From SIG701 sp045544955 (lineage in GTDB: Bacteria; Bacillota; Clostridia; Oscillospirales; CAG-272): a DNA stretch of 64,000 nucleotides. The notes below the pieces were generated by a model. The model did not search any database. It was not told the DNA's origin and saw only the letters and a list, made by a program, of their open reading frames with translations. This document shows positions 7,265-16,354 of this stretch, one piece after another. The stretch lies in NCBI GenBank assembly GCA_045544955.1, contig JAZPZY010000072.1, positions 14,974 to 78,973 on the forward strand. The letters run 5' to 3'. The translations under genes were made by a program, and so were the position numbers. Position 1 is the stretch's first letter. Each line of letters begins with the position of its first letter.

Positions 7265-8734
7265 TCATCTGCGTCGGCGGGTATACCATACGGCAAATCC
7301 GCCGCCCAGAATGGCAAGAGGCAGAATACCGATCAGCAGGGTTCCCCACATGACGGAGGCACCTTCCGGCACCACCAGGGCCTGTACCTGCATGGTTTTT
7401 GCCATGATGGACACGGCCACCGCCTTTTCGCACATCCAGTTTACGGAGGACATAAACAGCGTGGAGTTGCCGCCGTTCACGTAGTAGTCCATCTCATCGC
7501 TTAGGATATAAGGGGTAGCGTACCAGACGAACTTGCCCCCGTTCCGCTCTGCGTGGGCGGCAACGGCAAAGGAACCTTCCACGTCGCCCTCTTCTTTTTC
7601 ATAAGTGGTAATGTTGGCACCTGCTTTTTTCACAAAAGAGGCAGTGGTTGTCTTCAAAAGTGCCGCAGCCTGTGCATCCCCTTCCCCGGTGAGAACGATA
7701 CCGTGTGCGTTGGGCATCATGGTATACATATTGGTGGAGGAAAGCAGCGTGGCCGGGCCGGAATTGCTCAGCACCGGCAAAAGCATGGTGGGATATCCGT
7801 TATAGTTGGAGCGGTTTCCTTCCACCAGGATACCGTCCTCCGCTTTCATTCCCATAAGAGCGGCCAACGCGGCAAGATTAGGCATTTTCGCGTCGGAATA
7901 ATGCCGGTAATCCGTAATGAGAATCATATTGCCACCGTTTTGCAGATACTCGGTGAGGAGCTCGGCCTCATAGGCACTCACGTCCGTTTTGGGATTGTTT
8001 ACAAGGATAGCAGAACAGTCTGACGGAATCTTATCCGCAGAAAGCAGGCCAAGCTCGGCCGTTACGATATTATTGGTGGTCAGCGTAGCCGTTACGGTAT
8101 TGGACAAAGCGTCCTCGCTGTGTCCGCTCAGGATATATACCGTGGGGATCATGGGAGAGGTAACGTAATCAAGGGCAGAGGAGAGCATCAGCTCGCCGTA
8201 GAAGTAGGGCGTTCCCGTGGGCTGGATACCGTAATACAGGTAGTTATAGTAGTCTTCCTCGGTCATATTATCGTAGGAAACTACGTAGATCTCGTTGTAA
8301 TCCACCACGTACGAACGACGCTCGCTTACTGCGATCACGCTGTTCAGGGAAAGCGAATCGTCCGTATAGGCGGAGGTAAATCCGGGATTGGTGTCGGGAT
8401 CCACCGTTTTCACGGTGATAAGCGGGGACAGATCCTCATACCGCCGGAGAAGTTCCAGAATCGTTTCATCCTCCTGCCCTCTCCGTGCGATGAGATACAT
8501 GGTTACCGGCGTATCGATGCCGGCGGCGATGGCTTTTGTTTCTTCACCGATTTCCAAAAGGCCAACGGTGCTTGCATCCAGTTTTGTATACGCCGAAGGG
8601 AGTGCCGTGACGATCAGATTTACAACGATCACCAGTGCCAGCACCACGGCCGAGATCACAAGGCTGTACGAGCCGCTTTTAAGCGCACGCATGTTGATCG
8701 GTTTCTTTTCCGTATTCTTATCCATTGTTTCCAT
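7265..8734 (-). CDS. GldG-like ABC transporter auxiliary protein
   Basis: A 489-residue protein with an N-terminal membrane segment (residues about 24-46), a large extracytoplasmic domain and a C-terminal membrane segment just before a final Arg-rich tail. The middle region (SGHSEDALSNTVTATLT, ILVNNPKTDVSAYEAELL, GGNMILITDYRH) resembles the GldG/ABC_transp_aux domain, with a Rossmann-like core thought to sense or support the transporter. AAAGGA lies five bases before the ATG. In Bacteroidetes GldG acts in gliding; in Clostridia the role is not known. Confidence 0.85.
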   Translation of the reverse strand: METMDKNTEKKPINMRALKSGSYSLVISAVVLALVIVVNLIVTALPSAYTKLDASTVGLLEIGEETKAIAAGIDTPVTMYLIARRGQEDETILELLRRYEDLSPLITVKTVDPDTNPGFTSAYTDDSLSLNSVIAVSERRSYVVDYNEIYVVSYDNMTEEDYYNYLYYGIQPTGTPYFYGELMLSSALDYVTSPMIPTVYILSGHSEDALSNTVTATLTTNNIVTAELGLLSADKIPSDCSAILVNNPKTDVSAYEAELLTEYLQNGGNMILITDYRHYSDAKMPNLAALAALMGMKAEDGILVEGNRSNYNGYPTMLLPVLSNSGPATLLSSTNMYTMMPNAHGIVLTGEGDAQAAALLKTTTASFVKKAGANITTYEKEEGDVEGSFAVAAHAERNGGKFVWYATPYILSDEMDYYVNGGNSTLFMSSVNWMCEKAVAVSIMAKTMQVQALVVPEGASVMWGTLLIGILPLAILGGGFAVWYTRRRR

Positions 8735-8749
8735 ACCGTCCTTTCTCCG

Positions 8750-9613
8750 TCACGCCCAGCGTTTCTTTTCCATGGACTGCACCGTGAAGAACACAAACAG
8801 CACGGAAACGGAAATATAGTATACGAGAGAGGTAATATCGAAAATACCGTTGCCGAAAGAATTAAACCGATCGAACAGTGCCACGGCCTCCAGAAGACGG
8901 GGGAAGGCACCCTCAAACAGAGAGGCATTCACCAGATATACGGAAGAGATGCCGCACACCAGCACGCCGCCGGTAACCGCAGAGATAACCACGTTTTTCG
9001 TCAAAAGATACAGGATTGCACCAACGCACGCCGCCAGTACCAGAAAGCCAACGAGCGACGCCCGTGCCGTAACCGGCATCATGGGGGCAAGTCCCGGCAT
9101 CAGATACGTAAGAATAAACGCACCGAACGTAAGCACCGCTGCGATCACCTGGCTCTCGGTGAGCGAGGACAGGAACAGACCGATGGAGATCAGTGCCGCC
9201 CCCAAAAGGAAGAAGCCGAGGAGTGCCCCGTAGGCAGCCCTGTAGTTGATCTCGCCGTAAAAAGAGAGGATCACGGGATACACGCACATGATCGCCATAG
9301 GAACGGCGAGAACGGTGAGAAGGGCAAAATACTTGGCCAACACCACGGACGAAAGCTTCATAGGCAGGGAGTACAGAAGCTGATCCGTACGGGCGTGCAG
9401 TTCCTCCGAAAAAGAACGCATGGTGATAATGGGAACTATCAGCAGAAAGACGAATACAACGCCGGAGATCGCATACTCAAAGCTGGGATATGTACCGTCC
9501 AGATTGTAGACCTTCATGTATATGCCGATCATAACGAGGAGGAACGCCGCAAAAATCGCACCGGTCATGCCGCTGAAATAGGTTTTCAGCTCTCTTTTGA
9601 AAATAGCAAACAT
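8750..9613 (-). CDS. ABC-2 type transporter permease (GldF-like)
   Basis: A 287-residue integral membrane protein with six predicted helices. The first follows MFAIFKRELKTYFSGMTGAIF, and the signature region ITMRSFSEELHARTDQLLYSLP matches ABC-2 permeases of the GldF/NosY type. I choose the ATG at 9611-9613, with AAGGAG 11 bases upstream; the GTG at 9623-9625 would overlap the ribosome site. It lies eight bases after the ATPase gene and is surely its membrane partner. Confidence 0.88.
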   Translation of the reverse strand: MFAIFKRELKTYFSGMTGAIFAAFLLVMIGIYMKVYNLDGTYPSFEYAISGVVFVFLLIVPIITMRSFSEELHARTDQLLYSLPMKLSSVVLAKYFALLTVLAVPMAIMCVYPVILSFYGEINYRAAYGALLGFFLLGAALISIGLFLSSLTESQVIAAVLTFGAFILTYLMPGLAPMMPVTARASLVGFLVLAACVGAILYLLTKNVVISAVTGGVLVCGISSVYLVNASLFEGAFPRLLEAVALFDRFNSFGNGIFDITSLVYYISVSVLFVFFTVQSMEKKRWA

Positions 9614-9621
9614 ACCGTGGT

Positions 9622-10746
9622 TCACTCCTTTCCGCCGAAGAGCGGTTTATACTCGTCGGCACTCTGTTTTTTCTTCTTTTTATCCGTGTCGCCATAGTAA
9701 GGAGAATCTTCTTTGTCTTCCGGATCGTCCGTGCCCTCCGCTTCCTCGGTGTCCCCGGGATCCCTATCAGCTTCTTCCGGCTCGCCGTCCGCATCGGCAT
9801 CCGTATCCTCCACAGCGTCATCGGCCGTCAGCCGCAAGAATACGTCTTCCAGGCTCACGTCGTTCGTGGACATTTCCACGATAGGCATATCCAGTCTGGC
9901 AAACAGACGGAAAATATCGTCTCTGAGATCCTGATCGGCCTTCGTTTCCACCGTCACCCGGATACAGCCGCCAAGGCCATGGGTAACGGTAGTGCTGACC
10001 GCATCGGTAAGAGCAGACACAGCCTCCGTAACGGCGGCAAGATCGCCACGCACGTCCAGCGTCACGATCCGTCTGCCGTCCGCCGAGGCGGTGAGATGCT
10101 CGATCGTATCGCTTGCCACGATCTGCCCGTGGGAAATGATAATGAGATAATCGCAGACCGCACTGATCTCGGAGAGAATATGGCTGGAGAGGATCACCGT
10201 GTGGGTCTCTCCCAACTCTTTGATAAGATCGCGGATCTCGATGATCTGCAAGGGATCAAGACCTACCGTAGGCTCATCCAGAATAATAATTTCCGGATCT
10301 CCCAGAATCGCCTGGGCAATGCCCACACGCTGGCGGTAGCCTTTAGAAAGGTTTTTGATCAGCCGGTTCCGCACGGCGGAAAGGGCAGTCTTCTCGATTA
10401 CCCGCTCCACTTCCCGATCGATCTGCTCCGGGGCGACGCCCTTGGCCTCTGCCACGAACAGCAGATATTCCTCCGGCGTCATGTCGGTATAAAGGGGCGG
10501 AATCTCCGGCAGATAGCCGATACACCTTTTTGCCTCCACCGGATCCTCGTAAATATCGTAGCCGCCCACCAAAATTTCGCCGGACGTAGCGGCAAGGCAG
10601 CCGGTTATCATATTCATCGTGGTGGATTTTCCGGCACCGTTGGGACCGAGAAAACCGTAAATCCTACCCTTCTCCACGGTAAAGCTGATATTTTTCACTG
10701 CGGTGAAGGAGCCGTATTTCTTGGTCAGATTTTTCACTTCAATCAA
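9622..10746 (-). CDS. ABC transporter ATP-binding protein (GldA-like)
   Basis: A 374-residue ATPase. The core (residues about 1-220) has Walker A GPNGAGKST, the signature LSKGYRQRVGIAQAIL, Walker B IIILDEPTVGLDP and the H-loop SSHIL. Residues about 225-305 form the C-terminal ABC-2 regulatory domain. The last 65 residues are an unusual Asp/Glu-rich, then Lys-rich, low-complexity tail. No ATG fits: TTG at 10744-10746 is the likely start, nine bases after GGAGG. It is the first gene of the four-gene operon; the substrate is unknown. Confidence 0.9.
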   Translation of the reverse strand: MIEVKNLTKKYGSFTAVKNISFTVEKGRIYGFLGPNGAGKSTTMNMITGCLAATSGEILVGGYDIYEDPVEAKRCIGYLPEIPPLYTDMTPEEYLLFVAEAKGVAPEQIDREVERVIEKTALSAVRNRLIKNLSKGYRQRVGIAQAILGDPEIIILDEPTVGLDPLQIIEIRDLIKELGETHTVILSSHILSEISAVCDYLIIISHGQIVASDTIEHLTASADGRRIVTLDVRGDLAAVTEAVSALTDAVSTTVTHGLGGCIRVTVETKADQDLRDDIFRLFARLDMPIVEMSTNDVSLEDVFLRLTADDAVEDTDADADGEPEEADRDPGDTEEAEGTDDPEDKEDSPYYGDTDKKKKKQSADEYKPLFGGKE

Positions 10747-10932
10747 AGCTGTATTCCTCCGATTCGCTTGATGGGACGTTCTCGTCCCGGATACGCTTAC
10801 CATTATACCACAAAAATAAAACGAAATGTTGAACTTTCTCGTAATATTCTCTGATTCTCCGGTGATAATTTTCACAAAAACATCACAAAGCGGAAATTTC
10901 ATCCACAAAAAAGCCGAAAAAAACAAATAATA

Positions 10933-10947
10933 CGGAGAAATTCTCCG
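10933..10947. promoter_or_regulatory. Inverted repeat next to the mreB promoter
   Basis: CGGAGAA and TTCTCCG with one central base, ending 7 bases before the -35 box. Its position suits an operator, but no regulator is known. Confidence 0.4.
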
Positions 10948-10954
10948 TTCCGCA

Positions 10955-10983
10955 TTGCAAAACACGAAAAAATCCGTTATAAT
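10955..10983 (+). promoter_or_regulatory. mreB promoter
   Basis: TTGCAA and TATAAT are spaced 17 bases apart, leaving an untranslated leader of about 70 bases. Confidence 0.75.
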
Positions 10984-11058
10984 AATTGTGTATGGATATT
11001 TCCGATCAGGATCGGCAGAAATACACGGAATTACACACGGAAGCGGTGATATTATAGA

Positions 11059-12087
11059 ATGTTCATGAATAAAGATATCGGTATCGATCTGGGAACGGCA
11101 TCGGTACTTGTATACGTAAAAGGAAAAGGAATCGTAGTCTCGGAGCCGTCTGTGGTGGCCATTGATACAAACACGGATCGGATCCTGAAGGTTGGCCGGG
11201 AGGCACAGCAGATGCTGGGACGTACGCCGGGCAACATTACGGCCATCCGTCCCCTCAGAGACGGCGTGATCAGCCAGTACGACGTGACCCTTCGTATGCT
11301 GCAGCATTTTATCCGCCGTGCCTGCGGCTCAGTTTTCTTTAAACCCCGGGTCATCATCTGCGTGCCCAGCGGTATTACGGAGGTGGAGGAACGCGCCGTG
11401 GTGGACGCCGCCACCCAGGCAGGCGCACGCCGCACCTACCTCATCGAAGAGCCGGTAGCCGCCGCTATCGGTGCGGGCATTGACATTTCCATGCCCAACG
11501 GAAACATGGTGGTTGACATCGGCGGCGGTACCACGGACATTGCCGTTATCTCTCTGGGCGGCGTGGTTGTGTCCGAATCCATCAAGGTTGCCGGAGATAA
11601 ATTTGACGAAGCCATCATCCGCTACGTGCGCCGCAAGCATAACGTGCTGATCGGTGAACGCACGGCAGAGCAGATCAAAATGAAGGTCGGCTGTGCATGG
11701 CAGCGGGAAGAACCCCGGGTGATCGAGGTAAAGGGACGCTGTCTCGTGCAGGGTCTGCCCCGGGTGGTCCGCATCAGTTCGCTGGAAATGCCCGATGCTT
11801 TGGAAGAGCCCATCACGGCCATCGTGGAATCGGTCTGCAACGTCATTGAGCGTACTCCGCCGGAGCTGATCGGCGATATTCTCTACAACGGTATCGTTAT
11901 GACCGGCGGCGGCAGTCTGCTCTACGGTCTGGATCGACTGATCGCCAACGTAACCGGCATCAAAACGCGCGTGGCAGATAAACCGGTAGCCTGCGTGGCC
12001 ATCGGCACGGGCAAATCCCTGGATCATATTTCCGTTATTCCTGAGGGAGCCATCAACATCTCCCGTCAGCGCCAGCAAAGATTTTAA
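11059..12087 (+). CDS. mreB: Rod shape-determining protein MreB/Mbl family
   Basis: A 342-residue bacterial actin that guides cell-wall synthesis. Phosphate 1 (GIDLGTASVLVYVKGKG), phosphate 2 (VDIGGGTTDIAVISLGG) and the adenosine motif (TGGGSLLYGLD) are all present, and the length is typical. The start is ambiguous between ATG 11059 and ATG 11065; neither has a strong ribosome site (GGAAGCGGTG lies about 10 bases upstream). MreC/MreD are absent nearby, so this is a stand-alone paralogue such as Mbl or MreBH. A DUF975 membrane gene follows 23 bases later. Confidence 0.93.
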   Translation: MFMNKDIGIDLGTASVLVYVKGKGIVVSEPSVVAIDTNTDRILKVGREAQQMLGRTPGNITAIRPLRDGVISQYDVTLRMLQHFIRRACGSVFFKPRVIICVPSGITEVEERAVVDAATQAGARRTYLIEEPVAAAIGAGIDISMPNGNMVVDIGGGTTDIAVISLGGVVVSESIKVAGDKFDEAIIRYVRRKHNVLIGERTAEQIKMKVGCAWQREEPRVIEVKGRCLVQGLPRVVRISSLEMPDALEEPITAIVESVCNVIERTPPELIGDILYNGIVMTGGGSLLYGLDRLIANVTGIKTRVADKPVACVAIGTGKSLDHISVIPEGAINISRQRQQRF

Positions 12088-12110
12088 TTTTTTACAACAG
12101 GAGGTCTTTC

Positions 12111-12857
12111 ATGAAATTTGCAGATGATTTCCGAGCCGCCGCACGGGCCGCCCTTGCCGGAAACTGGGGACTGGCCGTGGTAGCAGGCATTATCGTCTCC
12201 CTGCTCAGCGGAGGTATCTCCAGCGGAGTTAATTTCAACTTCAATTTTGCTTCTCCTTCCGCCGATACGAAAACACTGCTGGACATGGCCCAGCGGGAAG
12301 AAGTGCTCGCCGGTATCCTTGCCGCCGGTGCCATTCTTCTTCTGATGATTCCCCTTGTAGTCGTAATTTCCGCCGCTGCCTTTGTGCTCGGCAGTATTAT
12401 CGAGGTGGGATACGCCCGGTTCAATCTGCACCTGATCGACACGAGATGTGCGGATCTTGCCCATCTTTTCGCCTATTTCCGCCACTGGGGAAAGGTGGCT
12501 CTCGCCATTCTCCTTCGCAGCGTTTACACTGCCCTTTGGACGATGCTCTTTATCATCCCCGGTATTATCGCCTCGTACAGCTACGCCATGGTTCCCTATC
12601 TGATGGCGGAGACGCCTACGCTGTCCGCCGGCGAAGCGGTCCGCCGTTCCAAAGAGCTGATGCAGGGCAACAAGTTCCGTCTGTTCTGACTGGAGTTCAG
12701 TTTTATCGGCTGGGGTCTGCTCTGTATTCTTTCGCTTGGTATCGGCTTTCTGTGGCTCGTACCGTATCAGAAAGCGGCCTACGCTGACTTCTACCGGGAA
12801 ATTTCCGGCACACGCCCCGTAATCGCCGGGGATGCCGAACCTGCCCCCGAAGCATAA
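12111..12857 (+). pseudogene. DUF975 family membrane protein interrupted by an in-frame TGA
   Basis: Translated through the TGA at 12687-12689, this gives a complete 248-residue DUF975 protein: a short N-terminal helix, membrane segments at about 20-40, 65-95 and 130-165, the family motif RSKELMQGNKFRLF, then directly after the stop LEFSFIGWGLLCILSLGIGF and a final VPYQKAAYADFYREISG. Homologues usually have Cys or Trp where the TGA stands. The frame is otherwise intact with normal codon use. So it is a fresh nonsense mutation, an assembly error, or read-through (the next base is C, a leaky context). The stop-limited product is 192 residues. Confidence 0.8.
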
Positions 12858-12865
12858 AACGACGA

Positions 12866-12898
12866 AAATCCTGCAGGCCTGGACCTGCGGGATTTTTT
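12866..12898 (+). terminator. Terminator after the DUF975 gene
   Basis: The stem AAATCCTGCAGG/CCTGCGGGATTT has one mismatch and ends in TTTTTT. The convergent dockerin gene ends just beyond. Confidence 0.85.
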
Positions 12899-12904
12899 AT
12901 TGCT

Positions 12905-15900
12905 TCAGTCAAACGAGCCTTTGCCCCGGTGGACAGCGTACAGCTTCGATACGTCGTAGTAGTCAAACACGCCGTCGCCGTTCACGTCAGTGACGGTATC
13001 CGCCTCCGGCACGGCCTTCCCCCTATGAAAAGCGTACAGCCTTGCCACGTCGTAATAATCGAACACGCCGTCCCCGTTCACATCGCCCGGAACGCCGTCT
13101 GTCTCCTCACCTGCCCCGGTATCGGGAAAATCCACGGTAAGCTTAGCGGTGTAGTAGGCGGTCGTGCCGGTGTTCCTTACATAGAGAACGTATTTATCCG
13201 GCAGTCGGGTCACGTTCTCCACAAAAAGCCACAGCGTCTTCACGGCGTCGGCGTGCCCGGAATCCGCATAGGAATGACTCCACAGCGTATTACCTTCCTT
13301 GGGTGTCCCGTACAGCCGATCGGTGCGGAAGGGGATCTCGTTGCCATACGCATCCACCAGTGAAAGATCACCGATCCAGGATGCAAGATCGTAGGTAACC
13401 GAAAGATACAGTCTGTCCGTTCCCGCATCGTAATGATAAGCCGCCTGCCCCGTCTTGCCGAAGCGTGTATACAGAGAGGGATTTTCTGCCTTATTGACGG
13501 TCAGTGCCGCCGCCCAGGCGGCATCCGTCACGGGAAACGGGAGCAGTTCCGCACGGGCCTCTACCGTCAGTGCCGCCGCCGTATCGCAGGCGGGAATCTG
13601 CATCATGGGAACACTGACAGCCGATGTCACCGGCAGGCTGCCGGCACCGTCCACACGCACGGGCTGGGTGCTCATCATCAAAAGCGGATAGGAGAAATGA
13701 TACCACTTCCTCATAAGAGTGGCGTTATTCATGTTTTTGAACATGGCGTCCGTTCCGGCCCAGTTGAAAGTGAACACGCCGTCTGCCCCGGCTTCGTAAA
13801 AATCGTACACGCGGAGCATAATATCCACGTCCGATACGCGCTCGCCCTTCGGGATGGTACCGCCGGCCTTCAGGATCTCCTCCTCCTCTTTGGTCAGATC
13901 GTGGCCGGAAAGAGTGGCGTTTACGCCCAGATAGAATTCCACCTCCGGATAATCCTCAAAAAAGGCAATATAGTCGGAGAACTCAAAAAACGTTTCATGT
14001 GTCTGACAGGAGATATACACCCGATCCACCCAGCCGTTCTTCACCCAACTCTGGTAATCAAGCCCCCACTGGGTGGCCTTTTCGTAGATGGGATCCAGAA
14101 CGCGAACTGTCAGTTTTTTGCCCGCAGGCAGATCGTCGTGCACGCTCTTTACAAAATCGTTCATAATGGCGGTACGTCTTGAAAGATTCGTCAGCTCCGA
14201 GCCGAATATGTAGTAATACCGACCGAAATCCATAAGAATACCGGTAACGTTCGTCGGCTGTGCCATCTCTACGAGAATATCGTGCAGATAATTCCGATAC
14301 TCCTCATAATAGTAGCTTGCCTGCACACCGCCGCCCCGAACCCATTCGGGATGGAGATGGTAGAGGGTACCGGTCTGGAAGGAGTAAGCGCCCACGTTGT
14401 AGTGGGACATGCGTAGAGAAACGTAAAACTCGCCGCCCTCGATCTGTGCCGCCATCATATTGGAAAGCACCTCGTGGGGGTAGCCGATCTGGTTCAGTGC
14501 CCGCATATTTTCATACGCGATCTTGTCGATATCACGCATCAAATGATCGTAATTCACGTGGTTGCCGTTTACGTCCACGTGGTCAAGGAAATCCGCCGGC
14601 CAGTTCTCCTCGGGGATATTCAGCTCTTTCAGCCGTTTCGTTGTATACTCCCACCATACCGCACTGTCGTAATTCAAAATGGAGGTGGAAAACGTACACC
14701 AGATAAACTGCCGCTGGTCTATGGTATTGGTCCGCTTCAGGAAATCCTGATAGAACAGCGTATTGTAATTGCCCTTCCCTTCATACACGAGGGTGGAGTA
14801 GCCGTCGTTATCCGTGATAAAGGTGTGCGAATCGTCCTCGGCCACGGCAATGGCGTACTGTTCATCGGAGAGAGATACGAACTTCACGTAGGCAATCTGT
14901 GCGGCGTTGTGATGCGTATTGGAAAGGGTGATCTGCCCGTTCTGCAGATCCACCGCCGCAGCAAATGTCTCCCGAATGGAGGACACCGTGCTGCTCACTT
15001 TGGGAAGGATCACGTCCGTTCCGTTCACGGTGATGCGAGACGATCCGTCCAGATAGCCGATATACACGGCGTATTTGCCGGTCAGCGTGACCGGCATGAC
15101 GGCAATCGAGCCCGCATCCGCAGAAGGGACGCAGAGAGCCGTATACTTTCCGGCTGCCGTTTCGTATTCCAGCGGATACCAGTCGTGTATTCCGGGCGGC
15201 GGTATCAGCCCGGGATTCCGGTACACATACACCCGGCCGGGCTCTTCCGCCTGCACTGTGGTGCCGGCCTCTACCGTTTCACAGGAACGGTAGATATACG
15301 TGTCGAACTCATACGCCCGGGCACCGGGATAGCTTACGGAAACGGTGCACGCCCCGGTAAAGGGGAGATTTGCAAGCGTACCGGAGGACACCGTGCCCGT
15401 AGGCCGGTAGCAGCCGGTCACCGCCCGATGCTTTTCCCCTTGCGGGTACACCGTCACGAACAGATCCCTGTCGGTGAGAAACGGCTCCACACTGACGGAA
15501 ACGGTAAACCGCTCCGCACTGGCTTCCGGCGATACTGCCACGGATTTGATCCGGCACGTATCGTAGGAGACGCCCTCGGTCAGCCTGATGCTGTCGAAGG
15601 TAACGGAATTGGCCGTGGATCCGCCGGCCATATTGATCATCACGTTTTTGAACTGCAGAAGGCCCGCTGCCGACGTGTGGGGCACGTTCACGTCTGCAAA
15701 TTCTCTTATCACCTGGCCGTCAATCGCCAAAAACAGTTTGCTCACGCCGTCGTAACGGAGCATCCACCGATGGAACGCACCGTCCGCGGGGATAGAAATC
15801 CGCTCGGCATAGCCGTCATCCCCGGCACGTTCCGTTTTGGACACCCGGATCGTTGCGTTGTTTCCGTTTGCATCCGGCGTGCCCATATCCTGCAGAACAA

Positions 15901-16303
15901 TATAAATCATTTTGTTGTCCGGGAGTGCAAACTCCATAACGAACCCGCGATACGTGGGATACGCCGTAGGCGTCATGAGTGCATCCACCTTCATATCCAT
16001 CTCCAGTGTAAAGGCGGCACTCTCCATGGCGGCCGCACTGATCGCCATGGTGGCATAGCCGGCAGCCGCACCGTCACCGCCCATATGCACAGTTCCCGCC
16101 GCCACGCCCGCCGTTTTGGAATCGGCGAAATAGTAGTGCGGATACTGGTTCTGATTCACGGAAACACCGGCCGCGGTAAGGCTGTCGCAGTTCCAGTCTA
16201 CGAGAACCTTCTCCTCCGCCGCACAAGCGGGATGCACAAGTCCGGCAAAGGCACTGAGCGTCATCCCAAACGCCATAAGAAAGGCACAGAGTCTTTTTTT
16301 CAT
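12905..16303 (-). CDS. Secreted dockerin-containing protein with glycosidase-like TIM barrel
   Basis: A 1,132-residue exported protein. The signal peptide covers residues 1 to about 29 (MKKRLCAFLMAFGMTLSAFA, then VHPACAAE). Residues about 45-220 look like a LamG/concanavalin-type sandwich, and 250-450 like beta domains. Residues about 490-840 read as a TIM-barrel hydrolase (TGILMDFGRYYY, WVDRVYISCQTHETF, DGVFTFNWAG) of no family I can name. The C-terminus has two dockerin type I repeats, DVNGDGVFDYYDVARLYA and DVNGDGVFDYYDVSKLYA, which bind calcium and dock to cohesins. I choose the ATG at 16303, eight bases after GAAAGGAG. It probably attacks host or plant glycans, perhaps in a cellulosome-like complex. 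Confidence 0.85.
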   Translation of the reverse strand: MKKRLCAFLMAFGMTLSAFAGLVHPACAAEEKVLVDWNCDSLTAAGVSVNQNQYPHYYFADSKTAGVAAGTVHMGGDGAAAGYATMAISAAAMESAAFTLEMDMKVDALMTPTAYPTYRGFVMEFALPDNKMIYIVLQDMGTPDANGNNATIRVSKTERAGDDGYAERISIPADGAFHRWMLRYDGVSKLFLAIDGQVIREFADVNVPHTSAAGLLQFKNVMINMAGGSTANSVTFDSIRLTEGVSYDTCRIKSVAVSPEASAERFTVSVSVEPFLTDRDLFVTVYPQGEKHRAVTGCYRPTGTVSSGTLANLPFTGACTVSVSYPGARAYEFDTYIYRSCETVEAGTTVQAEEPGRVYVYRNPGLIPPPGIHDWYPLEYETAAGKYTALCVPSADAGSIAVMPVTLTGKYAVYIGYLDGSSRITVNGTDVILPKVSSTVSSIRETFAAAVDLQNGQITLSNTHHNAAQIAYVKFVSLSDEQYAIAVAEDDSHTFITDNDGYSTLVYEGKGNYNTLFYQDFLKRTNTIDQRQFIWCTFSTSILNYDSAVWWEYTTKRLKELNIPEENWPADFLDHVDVNGNHVNYDHLMRDIDKIAYENMRALNQIGYPHEVLSNMMAAQIEGGEFYVSLRMSHYNVGAYSFQTGTLYHLHPEWVRGGGVQASYYYEEYRNYLHDILVEMAQPTNVTGILMDFGRYYYIFGSELTNLSRRTAIMNDFVKSVHDDLPAGKKLTVRVLDPIYEKATQWGLDYQSWVKNGWVDRVYISCQTHETFFEFSDYIAFFEDYPEVEFYLGVNATLSGHDLTKEEEEILKAGGTIPKGERVSDVDIMLRVYDFYEAGADGVFTFNWAGTDAMFKNMNNATLMRKWYHFSYPLLMMSTQPVRVDGAGSLPVTSAVSVPMMQIPACDTAAALTVEARAELLPFPVTDAAWAAALTVNKAENPSLYTRFGKTGQAAYHYDAGTDRLYLSVTYDLASWIGDLSLVDAYGNEIPFRTDRLYGTPKEGNTLWSHSYADSGHADAVKTLWLFVENVTRLPDKYVLYVRNTGTTAYYTAKLTVDFPDTGAGEETDGVPGDVNGDGVFDYYDVARLYAFHRGKAVPEADTVTDVNGDGVFDYYDVSKLYAVHRGKGSFD

Positions 16304-16354
16304 ATGGGATACTCCTTTCAAAAACTATCGTCTGAAACGCGGTGTTTTTCTCTA

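Larger units (their letters stand above)
10747..11058. promoter_or_regulatory. Divergent intergenic region between the ABC operon and mreB
   Basis: It holds a minus-strand TATAAT at 10802-10807 for the ABC operon with no good -35 box, and a short hairpin GGGACG/CGTCCC at 10773-10788 in that operon's leader. The mreB promoter and an inverted repeat lie at 10933-10983. No gene is seen. Confidence 0.6.

Noticed and set aside
10933..10983. Riboswitch before mreB
   Set aside because: Only a promoter and a short inverted repeat are seen; the leader has no terminator or known aptamer motif.
12687..12689. TGA reassigned to tryptophan in this organism
   Set aside because: TGA ends several intact genes here (for example at 9622, 22948, 36191 and 38560), so it is a normal stop.
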